Origin: DSSM01 sp964484125 | GTDB taxonomy: Bacteria; Bacteroidota; Ignavibacteria; Tepidaquicellales; Tepidaquicellaceae | Direction: 5' to 3' | DNA: 64,000 bases | Assembly (NCBI GenBank): GCA_964484125.1 | Contig: CAZAEK010000004.1 | Coordinates: forward strand, 132,701 to 196,700 | Shown here: positions 27,554 to 35,931 of the stretch, piece after piece | Layout of the letters: each line of letters begins with the position of its first letter | Numbering within the stretch: position 1 is the stretch's first letter | The notes under the pieces: generated by a model | Seen by the model: the letters and a program-made list of their open reading frames with translations, nothing else | The model's database searches: none | What the model was told of the DNA's origin: nothing | Translations under genes and position numbers: made by a program

Positions 27554-27578
27554 ATTTATCTCTTGAAAGAAGATAAAT
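27554..27578. promoter_or_regulatory. Candidate MarR operator palindrome
   Basis: ATTTATCT (27554-27561) and AGATAAAT (27571-27578) are perfect inverted arms around CTTGAAAGA, with partial pairing inside. It lies 32 bases before the ATG of a MarR-family gene that heads the operon. MarR proteins usually bind palindromes of about this size and repress their own operon. Assignment is by position and symmetry only. Confidence 0.5.
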
Positions 27579-27610
27579 AAAATATTATTTTAGGGTGTAA
27601 AATAATTCTG

Positions 27611-28072
27611 ATGATTCAAACAGAAAATATTCCTGTAAAAAAAGAAGAAGAAATTGCAGACCTGCTGTGTGAATTAACCCGTTTATGCAATATCAAGGAG
27701 GAACATCTTGCATCTACTTTTAATCTTTCACCGGGAGAATTCAGGTTATTAAAATGTTTTGTATCAAAGGAATCATATACTACAAAAGAACTCTGCTATT
27801 TATTAAATCTTACGCCGGGAAGAATAACCCACCTTGTCAGTTCACTTGAGAAGAAAAATCTGATAAAAAGATATGTAACACCTATTGACAGAAGGAATAT
27901 AATAATCTCACTTTCATCTGCGAGCAGAAATTTTATTAACAGCATATACGCTGACCATGTTAATTTTCATAATAATGTATTGATTAAAGTAACTGAAAAG
28001 AAAAAAAGAGAAATACTAAGCAGTTTAAAGATGTTGGTTGATTCTTTACAAAAATGGATAAACGAAAAATAA
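27611..28072 (+). CDS. MarR-family transcriptional regulator
   Basis: 153 residues with a winged helix-turn-helix: LSPGEFRLLKCF, then YTTKELCYLLNLTPGRITHLVSSLEKKNLIKR (recognition helix and start of wing) and DRRNIIISLS (wing with the conserved DRR). N- and C-terminal helices form the dimer. Four Cys (C20, C26, C49, C62) are present in a small protein, which would suit a thiol or sulfur-species sensor, but that is inference. It is the first gene of a run with OTR, cytochrome b and YeeE/YedE genes; the next start is 21 bases after its stop. A palindrome at 27554-27578 is its likely operator. Confidence 0.88.
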   Translation: MIQTENIPVKKEEEIADLLCELTRLCNIKEEHLASTFNLSPGEFRLLKCFVSKESYTTKELCYLLNLTPGRITHLVSSLEKKNLIKRYVTPIDRRNIIISLSSASRNFINSIYADHVNFHNNVLIKVTEKKKREILSSLKMLVDSLQKWINEK

Positions 28073-28092
28073 ATTTTTAATATAATATATTT

Positions 28093-29661
28093 ATGAGGAA
28101 AATAATTTTAATTGTTGCAGTTTTATTTATAATAATAGTATCTCTGGTTTTTATATTACGTGAAAGGACCTTAGACCCTGATAATTTAAAAACACTTGCT
28201 GATAAATATCAGAGGAAGGAGAAATCAGCTGCAGACCATTCAAAGTTTCCTGAGTTAAACCGGAAATTTAATTCTCCGCAGGAAGTAACGGAAACCTGTA
28301 TATCATGCCATAACGAGCGCCACAAAGAAATAATGCAATCAAATCACTGGAATTGGGAAAGGGAAGAATATGTAGAAGGAAGAGGTATAATTCATATAGG
28401 TAAAAAGAATGCAATAAATAATTTTTGCATAGGCACAGAGGGAAATGAGAAAAGTTGCGCAAAATGTCATATAGGATTTGGTGCTACAGATAAAATGCAG
28501 GGTTATTCTGATTCGACAAATATTGATTGTATGGTATGTCACGATAATTCAGAGACGTATGTTAAAGGTAGCGAAATGGGCGGTTATCCTGATCCTTCAG
28601 TAAATTTAACACTTGTAGCTCAGAAAGTTGGTAGTCCTAAAAGAACAAATTGCGGAGTTTGTCATTTCTTCGGAGGTGGTGGCAATAATGTTAAACACGG
28701 CGATCTGGAGATGTCTATGTTTGAACCTACGAAAGAAGTAGATGTTCACATGGCAATAGACGGAGCAAATCTGCAATGTCAGGCATGCCACGAAACAAAA
28801 AACCACATGATGAAGGGCAGAGTATATTCCTTATCTTCGATGAACAGAAACCGCTCGGAGTGTGAACAGTGTCATACATCAACACCGCATGAAAAAAATA
28901 TTTTAAATGAGCATACATTGAAAGTTGCGTGTCAGACTTGTCATATACCTGTATATGCTAAGGTAAATTCAACAAAAACCGAATGGGATTGGTCAACTGC
29001 AGGTAAACTTAAAGACGGCGAGCCGTATGAGGAGGATGATTCTTTAGGAAACCATACATATTTATCAATAAAAGGCAGTTTCAAATGGGGAAGGAATTTA
29101 GTCCCTGAATATCAATGGTTCAACGGAAATGCAAGTCACTATCTTTTAGGCGATATTGTAAATGATACATCTAAACCATTAGTACTGAATACATTGCACG
29201 GTTCATATTCAGATCCTGAGTCAAAAATCATACCTGTTAAAGTGCATCGTTCAATTCAACCTTTTGATCCTGTGAATAAAATGCTTATTCAACCAAAACT
29301 TTTCTCAGATAAGAGCGGTCAGGGTGCATTATGGGTTGATTTTGATTGGCAGAGGGCTGCGGAAGTTGGAATGAAAGATGTAAATCTTCCATATAGCGGG
29401 AAATTATCATTTATCAGGACAGAAATGAACTGGCCTGTTAATCACATGGTATCAGCTAAAGATAAATCAGTGCAATGCGTTGAATGTCATACGAAGAATA
29501 ACAGCAGACTTGCAGGTCTTACAGATTTTTATATGCCGGGAAGAGATGCTAATTCATTCGTTGAATTTGTGGGTAAAGCTTCAATAATATTAACATTAGT
29601 AGGAGTATCCGCACACGGATTAATCAGAATATTAATTTCAAGAAAGAAAGGGAAAAAATAA
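28093..29661 (+). CDS. Octaheme c-type cytochrome, tetrathionate reductase (OTR) family
   Basis: 522 residues with exactly eight CxxCH heme motifs (first Cys at 69, 122, 146, 187, 229, 257, 280 and 462). An N-terminal membrane anchor (about 4-22) and a C-terminal helix (about 494-516) hold it in the inner membrane with hemes in the periplasm. The block TEWDWSTAGK and KGSFKWGRNLVPEYQWFNG between hemes 7 and 8 are typical of the OTR family. Shewanella OTR reduces tetrathionate, nitrite and hydroxylamine in vitro. Here the neighbours are a membrane cytochrome b (29663) and thiosulfate-transporter-like YeeE/YedE proteins, so a sulfur-oxyanion substrate is the better guess. The direction of the reaction is not determined by sequence. 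Confidence 0.88.
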   Translation: MRKIILIVAVLFIIIVSLVFILRERTLDPDNLKTLADKYQRKEKSAADHSKFPELNRKFNSPQEVTETCISCHNERHKEIMQSNHWNWEREEYVEGRGIIHIGKKNAINNFCIGTEGNEKSCAKCHIGFGATDKMQGYSDSTNIDCMVCHDNSETYVKGSEMGGYPDPSVNLTLVAQKVGSPKRTNCGVCHFFGGGGNNVKHGDLEMSMFEPTKEVDVHMAIDGANLQCQACHETKNHMMKGRVYSLSSMNRNRSECEQCHTSTPHEKNILNEHTLKVACQTCHIPVYAKVNSTKTEWDWSTAGKLKDGEPYEEDDSLGNHTYLSIKGSFKWGRNLVPEYQWFNGNASHYLLGDIVNDTSKPLVLNTLHGSYSDPESKIIPVKVHRSIQPFDPVNKMLIQPKLFSDKSGQGALWVDFDWQRAAEVGMKDVNLPYSGKLSFIRTEMNWPVNHMVSAKDKSVQCVECHTKNNSRLAGLTDFYMPGRDANSFVEFVGKASIILTLVGVSAHGLIRILISRKKGKK

Positions 29662-29662
29662 A

Positions 29663-30400
29663 ATGTCAAGAGTAGTATATATTTATAAAGCATTTGAGAG
29701 ATTCTGGCACTGGATGCAGGCACTTTTAATATTTTTTCTTGCGGCAACCGGGTTTGAAATCCACGGAACCTATAAATTTTTTGGATATGAAAATGCTGTA
29801 GCATATCACAATTATGCCGCATACGCCCTGATTATACTTATAGTTTTTGCAATCTTCTGGCATTTCTCAACGGGCGAATGGAAGCAATATTTACCGACTA
29901 AAAAAAATTTAATGGCACAGGCAAATTATTATTTATTCGGTATTTTTAAGAATGCTCCTCACCCAACAAAGAAAACAGTTTTAAGTAAACTTAATCCCCT
30001 GCAAAAACTTGTATATCTCGGATTGAAAATTTTAGTTATTCCTGTTATGGTAATTTCCGGATTGCTATACATTTACTATCGCTATCCGCATCAGACAAAT
30101 ATAGAAGCATTAAGCATAGAATCATTAGCCCCGGTTGCAGTAATTCATACTTTAGGTGCTTATTTCCTGGTTGCCTTTGTTATCAGTCATTTATATCTGA
30201 TTACAACCGGTGAGACAATTACTTCAAACCTCAGAGCAATGATAACAGGATATGAAGAAATTGAAGACAATGAAAATCTTAATGAAGAGATTGAAAAAGA
30301 AAAAGCAATTGAAGAAAAAAAAGTGGAAAGTGAAAAAAAATTAGAAAGTGAAAAAAAATTAGAAACAGAAAATAATCAAAAGTTAATAATTACAGATTAA
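29663..30400 (+). CDS. Cytochrome b561-type membrane subunit (quinone-linked electron carrier)
   Basis: 245 residues, four main membrane helices. His residues placed as heme b ligands are in FWHWMQALL, VAYHNYAAYAL, FWHFSTGEW and the last helix AVIHTLGAYFLVAFVISHLYLIT. This is the general form of the Ni-Fe hydrogenase/thiosulfate reductase cytochrome b family. It begins one base after the OTR stop and so should pass electrons between the quinone pool and the octaheme protein. The C-terminal about 45 residues are a charged tail with a short repeat ESEKKL encoded by an 18-base tandem repeat (30326-30361); its role is unknown. Confidence 0.85.
   Translation: MSRVVYIYKAFERFWHWMQALLIFFLAATGFEIHGTYKFFGYENAVAYHNYAAYALIILIVFAIFWHFSTGEWKQYLPTKKNLMAQANYYLFGIFKNAPHPTKKTVLSKLNPLQKLVYLGLKILVIPVMVISGLLYIYYRYPHQTNIEALSIESLAPVAVIHTLGAYFLVAFVISHLYLITTGETITSNLRAMITGYEEIEDNENLNEEIEKEKAIEEKKVESEKKLESEKKLETENNQKLIITD
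30326..30361 (+). repeat. 18-bp tandem repeat in the cytochrome b tail
   Basis: Two exact copies of GAAAGTGAAAAAAAATTA followed by a decayed third start. The copies encode ESEKKL and keep the frame. Such A-rich repeats can gain or lose units by slippage. Confidence 0.85.
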
Positions 30401-30405
30401 AAAAT

Positions 30406-30921
30406 ATGGAAGAAAAAAAATATATGAACCCTTATCTTGCCGGCTTTCTGCTTGGATTATTACTCCTTGCAACAATATTTATAACCGGCAGAGGCCTTGG
30501 CGCAAGTGGTGCGGTTAAAAGCGGAGTTATATCAATAGTTAATTTTATAGCTCCGACACATACAGGAAATACTCATTATTATCAGGAGTATTTTCAGGAA
30601 CATAAGGAAGGAGCATTAAAGAACTGGTTAGTATTTGAAGTCATAGGAGTTGTAATAGGTGCGTTTATTTCAGGATTGATTTCTAACAGACTCAGTTTTA
30701 AGCTTGAACATTCACCCAAAATATCAAGCAAAGTAAGGATATTTGCAGCATTGGCAGGAGGAGCATTGTTTGGATTCGGTGCGCAACTTGGAAGGGGTTG
30801 TACAAGCGGATCAGCGTTAAGCGGTATGGCAGTGATGTCTGCAGGAGGTATAATTACCATGCTTGCAATATTTGGCGGAGCGTATTTATTCGCATATTTT
30901 TTCAGAAAACTTTGGATATAG
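30406..30921 (+). CDS. YeeE/YedE-family half transporter (thiosulfate uptake type), first half
   Basis: 171 residues with about four to five helices and the family signature GAQLGRGCTSGSALSG (C132). In TsuA/YeeE of Spirochaeta, two pseudo-symmetric halves sit in one chain and line a pore with conserved Cys that pass thiosulfate by S-S-H contacts. Here the halves are on two genes, this one and the next. The start ATG is five bases after the cytochrome b stop. Thiosulfate is the expected cargo from the family, and the OTR context agrees with it. Other YeeE/YedE proteins may handle other sulfur compounds or selenium. Confidence 0.82.
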   Translation: MEEKKYMNPYLAGFLLGLLLLATIFITGRGLGASGAVKSGVISIVNFIAPTHTGNTHYYQEYFQEHKEGALKNWLVFEVIGVVIGAFISGLISNRLSFKLEHSPKISSKVRIFAALAGGALFGFGAQLGRGCTSGSALSGMAVMSAGGIITMLAIFGGAYLFAYFFRKLWI

Positions 30922-30937
30922 GAAAGGAGAAATAAAA

Positions 30938-32131
30938 ATGGCACCCTTAGTTCCTGATATAATTGGCAATGAATTAAATTTTGTTGTAGCGATTTTTATT
31001 GGAATTGCTTTTGGATATATACTTGAACAGGCAGGATTTTCAACTTCCAAAAAACTTGTCGGATTATTTTACGGATATGATTTTACTGTATTAAGAGTCT
31101 TTTTTACAGCGGGCATTACTGCAATGCTGGGAGTAGTTGCATTCGGATATTTTGGTATTCTTGATCTGAACCTTATTTACATTAATCCTACGTTTATATA
31201 TTCTGCACTGGTTGGTGGATTTATTATGGGGCTTGGTTTTATAATCGGTGGATTTTGCCCGGGCACAAGTGTTTGTGCTGCTGCAATCGGAAAAATTGAC
31301 GCAATGATATTCGTGGCAGGGTCATTCCTTGGTGTTTTTATATTTGCTGAAGGATATCCCATATTCGAAGGACTTTATAAAGGCGGAAACTGGGGAAGCC
31401 CGAAAATGTTTGAGATGTTAGGTATGTCTCAATCTATGTTCGCATTTCTTCTTACTTTTGTAGCAGTATTTGCATTCGTTGTTGTTACAAAAATCGAGGC
31501 AAAAGTTAATGGTAAACCAAACCCTGATTTACAACCCGGAAAATTATATGCAGGACTTGCTTTGATTGCAGTTATAATTGGAATTTCAGCTTTTGCAATG
31601 CCGGAGAGACAAACCGCAATAATGAAAAACGCAGAAAATAAAGAAAAGGTAGAAAAAATAAATCCACCTGTTATGACTTCAGATGAGTTGGCATACCGTA
31701 TAATTGATAAGGAGAAAAATCTTCAAATTTTTGACTTCAGAAGTCCGGAGGCATTTAATGAAATGAGCTTACCCGGCTCAGTAAATTATAAACCCGAAGA
31801 CATATTTGGTAAGGATATATCCAGGGTTTTGCTTCAAAAACATAAGATTAATGTTATTATAGCTGATGATGAAGATACTGAAAGAAAGATAGCGTATATA
31901 ATGGATGAAGCAGGATATTCAAATATAAGAATTTTAAAGGGCGGAATGAGGAATTTTATCGAAGAAATAATAAATTTCAAAAAACCATCTGTTATAAATT
32001 CGAGACAGGAAGAAGATACTTTCAGGTTCAGAGAGAAAGCGGCTGTTAAAATTCCTGAACTGATTAAAGAAAATAAGAATAAAGGATCTCAGGAAAAGAA
32101 ACAAACAAAACGAGTTCTCGGCGGTTGTTAA
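30938..32131 (+). CDS. YeeE/YedE half transporter fused to a Cys-less rhodanese-like domain
   Basis: 397 residues from ATG 30938, which has GGAAAGGAG in front; a longer frame from 30863 overlaps the previous gene and is less likely. Residues about 10-225 are membrane helices with the signature GGFCPGTSVCAAAIG (C107, C113). Residues about 245-345 match the rhodanese fold (IFDFRSPEAFNEMSLPGSVN and the end ILKGGMRNFIEE), but the active-site loop reads NVIIADDEDTERK, with no Cys where rhodaneses carry persulfide. The chain ends in VLGGC, and this terminal Cys397 is the only Cys in the whole cytoplasmic tail. It might replace the missing thiol, or the domain may only bind partners. Last gene of the operon; a terminator follows. 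Confidence 0.82.
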   Translation: MAPLVPDIIGNELNFVVAIFIGIAFGYILEQAGFSTSKKLVGLFYGYDFTVLRVFFTAGITAMLGVVAFGYFGILDLNLIYINPTFIYSALVGGFIMGLGFIIGGFCPGTSVCAAAIGKIDAMIFVAGSFLGVFIFAEGYPIFEGLYKGGNWGSPKMFEMLGMSQSMFAFLLTFVAVFAFVVVTKIEAKVNGKPNPDLQPGKLYAGLALIAVIIGISAFAMPERQTAIMKNAENKEKVEKINPPVMTSDELAYRIIDKEKNLQIFDFRSPEAFNEMSLPGSVNYKPEDIFGKDISRVLLQKHKINVIIADDEDTERKIAYIMDEAGYSNIRILKGGMRNFIEEIINFKKPSVINSRQEEDTFRFREKAAVKIPELIKENKNKGSQEKKQTKRVLGGC

Positions 32132-32153
32132 ATAAATTAGTTAGAATAAAATA

Positions 32154-32190
32154 AAAAGGATACTTCGCATAACGAGGTATCCTTTTCTTT
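32154..32190. terminator. Bidirectional terminator
   Basis: AAAAGGATACTTCG (32154-32167) pairs with CGAGGTATCCTTTT (32173-32186, one G-T) around CATAA, with T run after. It ends the sulfur operon and the convergent carboxypeptidase gene. Confidence 0.88.
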
Positions 32191-32206
32191 TAAAATTTCG
32201 AAGTGT

Positions 32207-34624
32207 TTATTTTATCAGAATCATTCTTTTAACATCATTAAAATCACCTGACAACATTCTGTAGAAATAAACTCCGCTTGTAAGTTTACCTGCATCAAAA
32301 TTAACATTATAATATCCGGGTTGCAGATTCTCATTCACAAGAGTATTTACTTCTTTTCCTAAAATATCATAAACTGTAATTTTAGTCATCCCTGCTTTTG
32401 GAATACTGAAACCAATGGTTGTAGTAGGGTTAAATGGATTCGGATAATTTTGTGATAGTCCAAATTCAGTTGGAATTTCATTACCTGTCTGTGTAATTCC
32501 TGTTGCAGCATCTTTATAATCAACGATTCTAAAGTCATCAATATAAACACCATCGCCCGGAGTACCGCTATCAGTATAAAAATAAAATCTGAATTTGACA
32601 TTTTGACCGATATAAGGACTGAGGTTTATTTGCTCATAAACCCAATACTTTACTTCAATATAGGAAGGCTGAGAAGAAAATACTTTTGTGTATCTACCTG
32701 GAAGGGAAGTCCATGTTGAGCCGGAATTTGTACTTATCTGAAATCTGCAGTAATCATAATTTACTTCAGTAGCAAATTTAATAGCAAATTCAACTCTTGG
32801 GTTTATCTTCCCGCTTAGATTAAAAGTTGGTGTGAGGTTAAAATAGCTTTGTGTAGAATTCTTGGAATTTCCGTATCTTGAATCAGCAAATGATTTATTC
32901 CCTGACCAGGAACTTACAAATGTTGAATCCCATAATAATTTATTTGACGTTGTTGTCCAGTTGCCAATGCCATTTTCGGCACCATCAAAGAATAAAGAAT
33001 CTATTTTACCAACAGTAACATAAAAAGTGTCTTTTGAAGCAACTATGCCTTCCTGTTTAACTGTTGCAATAAACTGCATATTATCGGCAATATTTGCAGT
33101 ATTGGGAATTTTAAATTTGAAGGGATTATTTGAATTAGTCTTTGATTGTCTTGCAGAAATTGAATCGTAGGATACCGAATTAACCAAAGGAGTAAGACCG
33201 CTATAGTTTGAGGTAAGTTCAACTACAACATTCTTCGAAGCGCCTTTAAGTCCTTTGTTTCTGATTTCGAGTATAAGATTTAAAGTGTCATTTTTTGAAG
33301 CCCAACCTTTACCGCCGACTTTGAAATTCTTCATCTTTGCATATCCACCACCAAACCATGTAACAAGTTTCATAGTTGGAAAGAATCTCGAACATTGTGG
33401 GATGATGAGGGATGGAGAGGGCCAGAAACTTGAACCTTCCATTTCTGAAGTCCAGGAATAACAGCCCTGTGAATGTAAATAATCACGTGTTGTGCCGGCA
33501 GAATAGTAAGAAAGCATTTCAATTACATTACCATAAAGAAAATTATTTGTAGCACCGAATTCAGAACTAAAATCGGAATATAAATCAAATACAACAACGG
33601 AATCATTGTAACTTAAAGGATTAAGGTTATATCCGGCAGCAGAATGAAGAGACATACCTATAATGGGTTTTTTCAGTAAAACAAAATTTTTAACTGAAAC
33701 ACATTCAGGTTCAGAAAATGCGGAAGGACCTCGATATGTGCCTGAACATGGATCATTAGAAGAACCGGAGCCGATTCCCCAACCATAGCTGTAATTTCTG
33801 TTTGGATCTACGCCATAGCATGAACCGTTTACTCTTCTGTTTTTTCTCCAACTGCCTCCACCGTTCGGATTTGTAGTCTGGTTGTAAACATATCCGTCAG
33901 GATTTACAACCGGAACAAAAAATATCTCCCTGTTATTTACCAGATATTGAGCTTCGGGATTGGTGTTATAATTTTCGAGTAACCACCACATATAGTACAG
34001 CTGTACTTCCATAGACATAGGTTCGCGGGCATGATGCATACCATCAAAATAAATTCCCGGTTCAGTTGCTGATTCATCAATGTCCGGGTTATCAGAAATT
34101 TTAACTGCATACAAAATCCTGTTTTCGTGTGAAGTCCCGATATTTTGTTTTGCAGTAATCAGGTTAGGGAATAGCAGTTTTAAAGTATCAAGCACACTTA
34201 TAACTTCAGTATATTTATGAAAACCGCCCATTGTACCGAGTGTATATCCATTAATTCCGTCTGCAGCCATTATATCATTATTATTTTGTCTCTCAGAAAG
34301 AGTCATTGGTGGTGCATTATTGTAATAACTGTCTAAATCGGGTATAAGAATTTCAAACCTAAAATTTAGATTTTTGAGTATAGAAAATTCAGTATCAGTT
34401 ATTTCAAGTATAATTCCTGTTTTCGGATTTCCGAAGAATTCCTCAGCCATTACTCCATTATTTGTTAAATATCCGATATCATCAATACTGTTTAAAAAAA
34501 CCTTTACACGGATATTTTTTCCTGTTACTGTGTTACTATTTTGCCCCGAATCATTTCCAACTCCCAATGTGATTGCAGATACAAATAAAATAATAACTGC
34601 AATTTTAATAATATTATGATTCAT
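32207..34624 (-). CDS. Large secreted M14 carboxypeptidase with T9SS tail
   Basis: 805 residues. A signal peptide is followed by a pro-domain (about 35-115) and an M14 domain (about 125-430). Zinc ligands are H198 and E201 (HHARE) and H327 (MSLHSAAG); the catalytic Glu is in WTSEMEGSSF, and GVDPNRNYSYGWG holds the substrate-binding NR. The DGMHHAREPMS form is like carboxypeptidase T and A. A Cys-poor adhesion-type region follows (about 435-560), then a jelly-roll MAM-like domain (about 570-710; YCRFQISTNSGSTW, YIDDFRIVD). The T9SS sorting domain ends the chain (SQNYPNPFNPTTTI to RMILIK). Expected at the cell surface or released, for protein degradation. It is a different branch from the M14 gene at 5388. 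Confidence 0.9.
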   Translation of the reverse strand: MNHNIIKIAVIILFVSAITLGVGNDSGQNSNTVTGKNIRVKVFLNSIDDIGYLTNNGVMAEEFFGNPKTGIILEITDTEFSILKNLNFRFEILIPDLDSYYNNAPPMTLSERQNNNDIMAADGINGYTLGTMGGFHKYTEVISVLDTLKLLFPNLITAKQNIGTSHENRILYAVKISDNPDIDESATEPGIYFDGMHHAREPMSMEVQLYYMWWLLENYNTNPEAQYLVNNREIFFVPVVNPDGYVYNQTTNPNGGGSWRKNRRVNGSCYGVDPNRNYSYGWGIGSGSSNDPCSGTYRGPSAFSEPECVSVKNFVLLKKPIIGMSLHSAAGYNLNPLSYNDSVVVFDLYSDFSSEFGATNNFLYGNVIEMLSYYSAGTTRDYLHSQGCYSWTSEMEGSSFWPSPSLIIPQCSRFFPTMKLVTWFGGGYAKMKNFKVGGKGWASKNDTLNLILEIRNKGLKGASKNVVVELTSNYSGLTPLVNSVSYDSISARQSKTNSNNPFKFKIPNTANIADNMQFIATVKQEGIVASKDTFYVTVGKIDSLFFDGAENGIGNWTTTSNKLLWDSTFVSSWSGNKSFADSRYGNSKNSTQSYFNLTPTFNLSGKINPRVEFAIKFATEVNYDYCRFQISTNSGSTWTSLPGRYTKVFSSQPSYIEVKYWVYEQINLSPYIGQNVKFRFYFYTDSGTPGDGVYIDDFRIVDYKDAATGITQTGNEIPTEFGLSQNYPNPFNPTTTIGFSIPKAGMTKITVYDILGKEVNTLVNENLQPGYYNVNFDAGKLTSGVYFYRMLSGDFNDVKRMILIK

Positions 34625-34828
34625 AAAGAGTAATTAAATTATCTGTAAATTTAACTTAATTTTATTAAAAAGGCGATACACTAAGTTGAATAAAAGTTAT
34701 GTATAGTATTTTGCAAATGAAAGCTGAATCTCATAAATGTAGAATTACATAGCAATTTATTTCCAGTATATTTATAATTGCTTAATTATTATTATACATT
34801 ATTGTATCACCAAATTAAAATTATTAAT

Positions 34829-35878
34829 ATGAAAAAATTATTATCAGGATTAATTGTAATCACCTTAATTACTGCAGGTTTAACCGGATGCGGTAAGAAA
34901 GAAGGGGAGCAAAATAATGCACAAATTAACGGTGCAGGAGCATCCTTCCCGGCTCCATTATATTCGAAATGGTGCAGTGAATATTCAAAGCTCAACTCAG
35001 GAGTGAAAATTAATTACCAATCTATAGGCAGTGGTGGTGGTGTAAAGCAGTTGACAGAAGGTACTGTTGATTTCGGAGCTTCAGACAGCCCAATGACTGA
35101 AGAAGAATTAAAGAATGCAGAAACAAAGAATAATACTAAAGTTATTCATATTCCGGCAACAATAGGAGCAGTAGTATTATCATATAACATTCCGGAATTA
35201 ACAAAACCATTAAATCTCACCGGTGAAATAACTGCGGAGATATATCTTGGAAAAATAAAAAAATGGAATGACCCGAAAATTGTTAAAGAAAATGCAGGTG
35301 TATCTCTACCTGATAAAGAGATTGTAGTAGTTTACAGAACTGATGGCAGCGGGACAACATATATTTTCACAGATTATCTTGCAAATGTTAGCGAAACATG
35401 GAAAAATGATGTAGGTGTATCAAAGACAGTAAAATTCCCGGTAGGGCAGGGTGGTAAAGGTAATGAAGGTGTTGCAGGCGTAGTGAAACAAATGCCATAC
35501 TCAATTGGTTATATTGAATTAATATATGCCATTCAGAATAAACTCGGTTATGCAAACGTAAAGAATGCAAATGGCGAATTAATAAGTCCCTCTCTGGAAA
35601 GCGTAACGAAAGCAGCTGAGGTTTCATTGCCAAATATGCCCGAGACACTAACAGCCTCTATAGTAAATCCAAAAGGCGAAGGAGCTTATCCTATTTCAAG
35701 CTATACTTATTTATTATTATTTGAAGGTGGAAAAGATCCTGCAAAGCAAAAAAATATTGTTGATTTTATAAAATGGGCACTTGGAGACGGACAGAAATTT
35801 GCAAAAGAACTTGGATATTCACCTTTGCCTGCTGATGTGAGTAAGAAGGCATTGGAGAAACTCGATAAAATCAAATAA
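34829..35878 (+). CDS. pstS: Phosphate ABC transporter substrate-binding lipoprotein
   Basis: 349 residues from ATG 34829, chosen because it begins a lipoprotein signal (MKKLLSGLIVITLITAGLTGC) directly; a longer frame from 34778 adds 17 unlikely residues. PstS signatures are NGAGASFPAPLYSKW, GSGGGVKQLTEGTVDFGASDSPM, and the phosphate-contact loop YRTDGSGTTYIFTDYL, then VKQMPYSIGYIE. It binds inorganic phosphate in the periplasm and delivers it to PstCAB. The permease and ATPase genes are not here: the next gene is on the other strand, so pstS stands alone in this window. No clear Pho box was found in the 204 bases upstream. Confidence 0.94.
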   Translation: MKKLLSGLIVITLITAGLTGCGKKEGEQNNAQINGAGASFPAPLYSKWCSEYSKLNSGVKINYQSIGSGGGVKQLTEGTVDFGASDSPMTEEELKNAETKNNTKVIHIPATIGAVVLSYNIPELTKPLNLTGEITAEIYLGKIKKWNDPKIVKENAGVSLPDKEIVVVYRTDGSGTTYIFTDYLANVSETWKNDVGVSKTVKFPVGQGGKGNEGVAGVVKQMPYSIGYIELIYAIQNKLGYANVKNANGELISPSLESVTKAAEVSLPNMPETLTASIVNPKGEGAYPISSYTYLLLFEGGKDPAKQKNIVDFIKWALGDGQKFAKELGYSPLPADVSKKALEKLDKIK

Positions 35879-35931
35879 TAAAACTGATTGAAGATTTTCG
35901 TGATTTTGTTATGAAATCAAACAGTAGCTAA

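Noticed and set aside
30863..30937. Upstream extension of the second YeeE/YedE gene
   Set aside because: It overlaps the previous gene, while the ATG at 30938 has a clear GGAAAGGAG ribosome site.
34778..34828. Upstream extension of pstS
   Set aside because: It would put 17 residues in front of a complete lipoprotein signal peptide.
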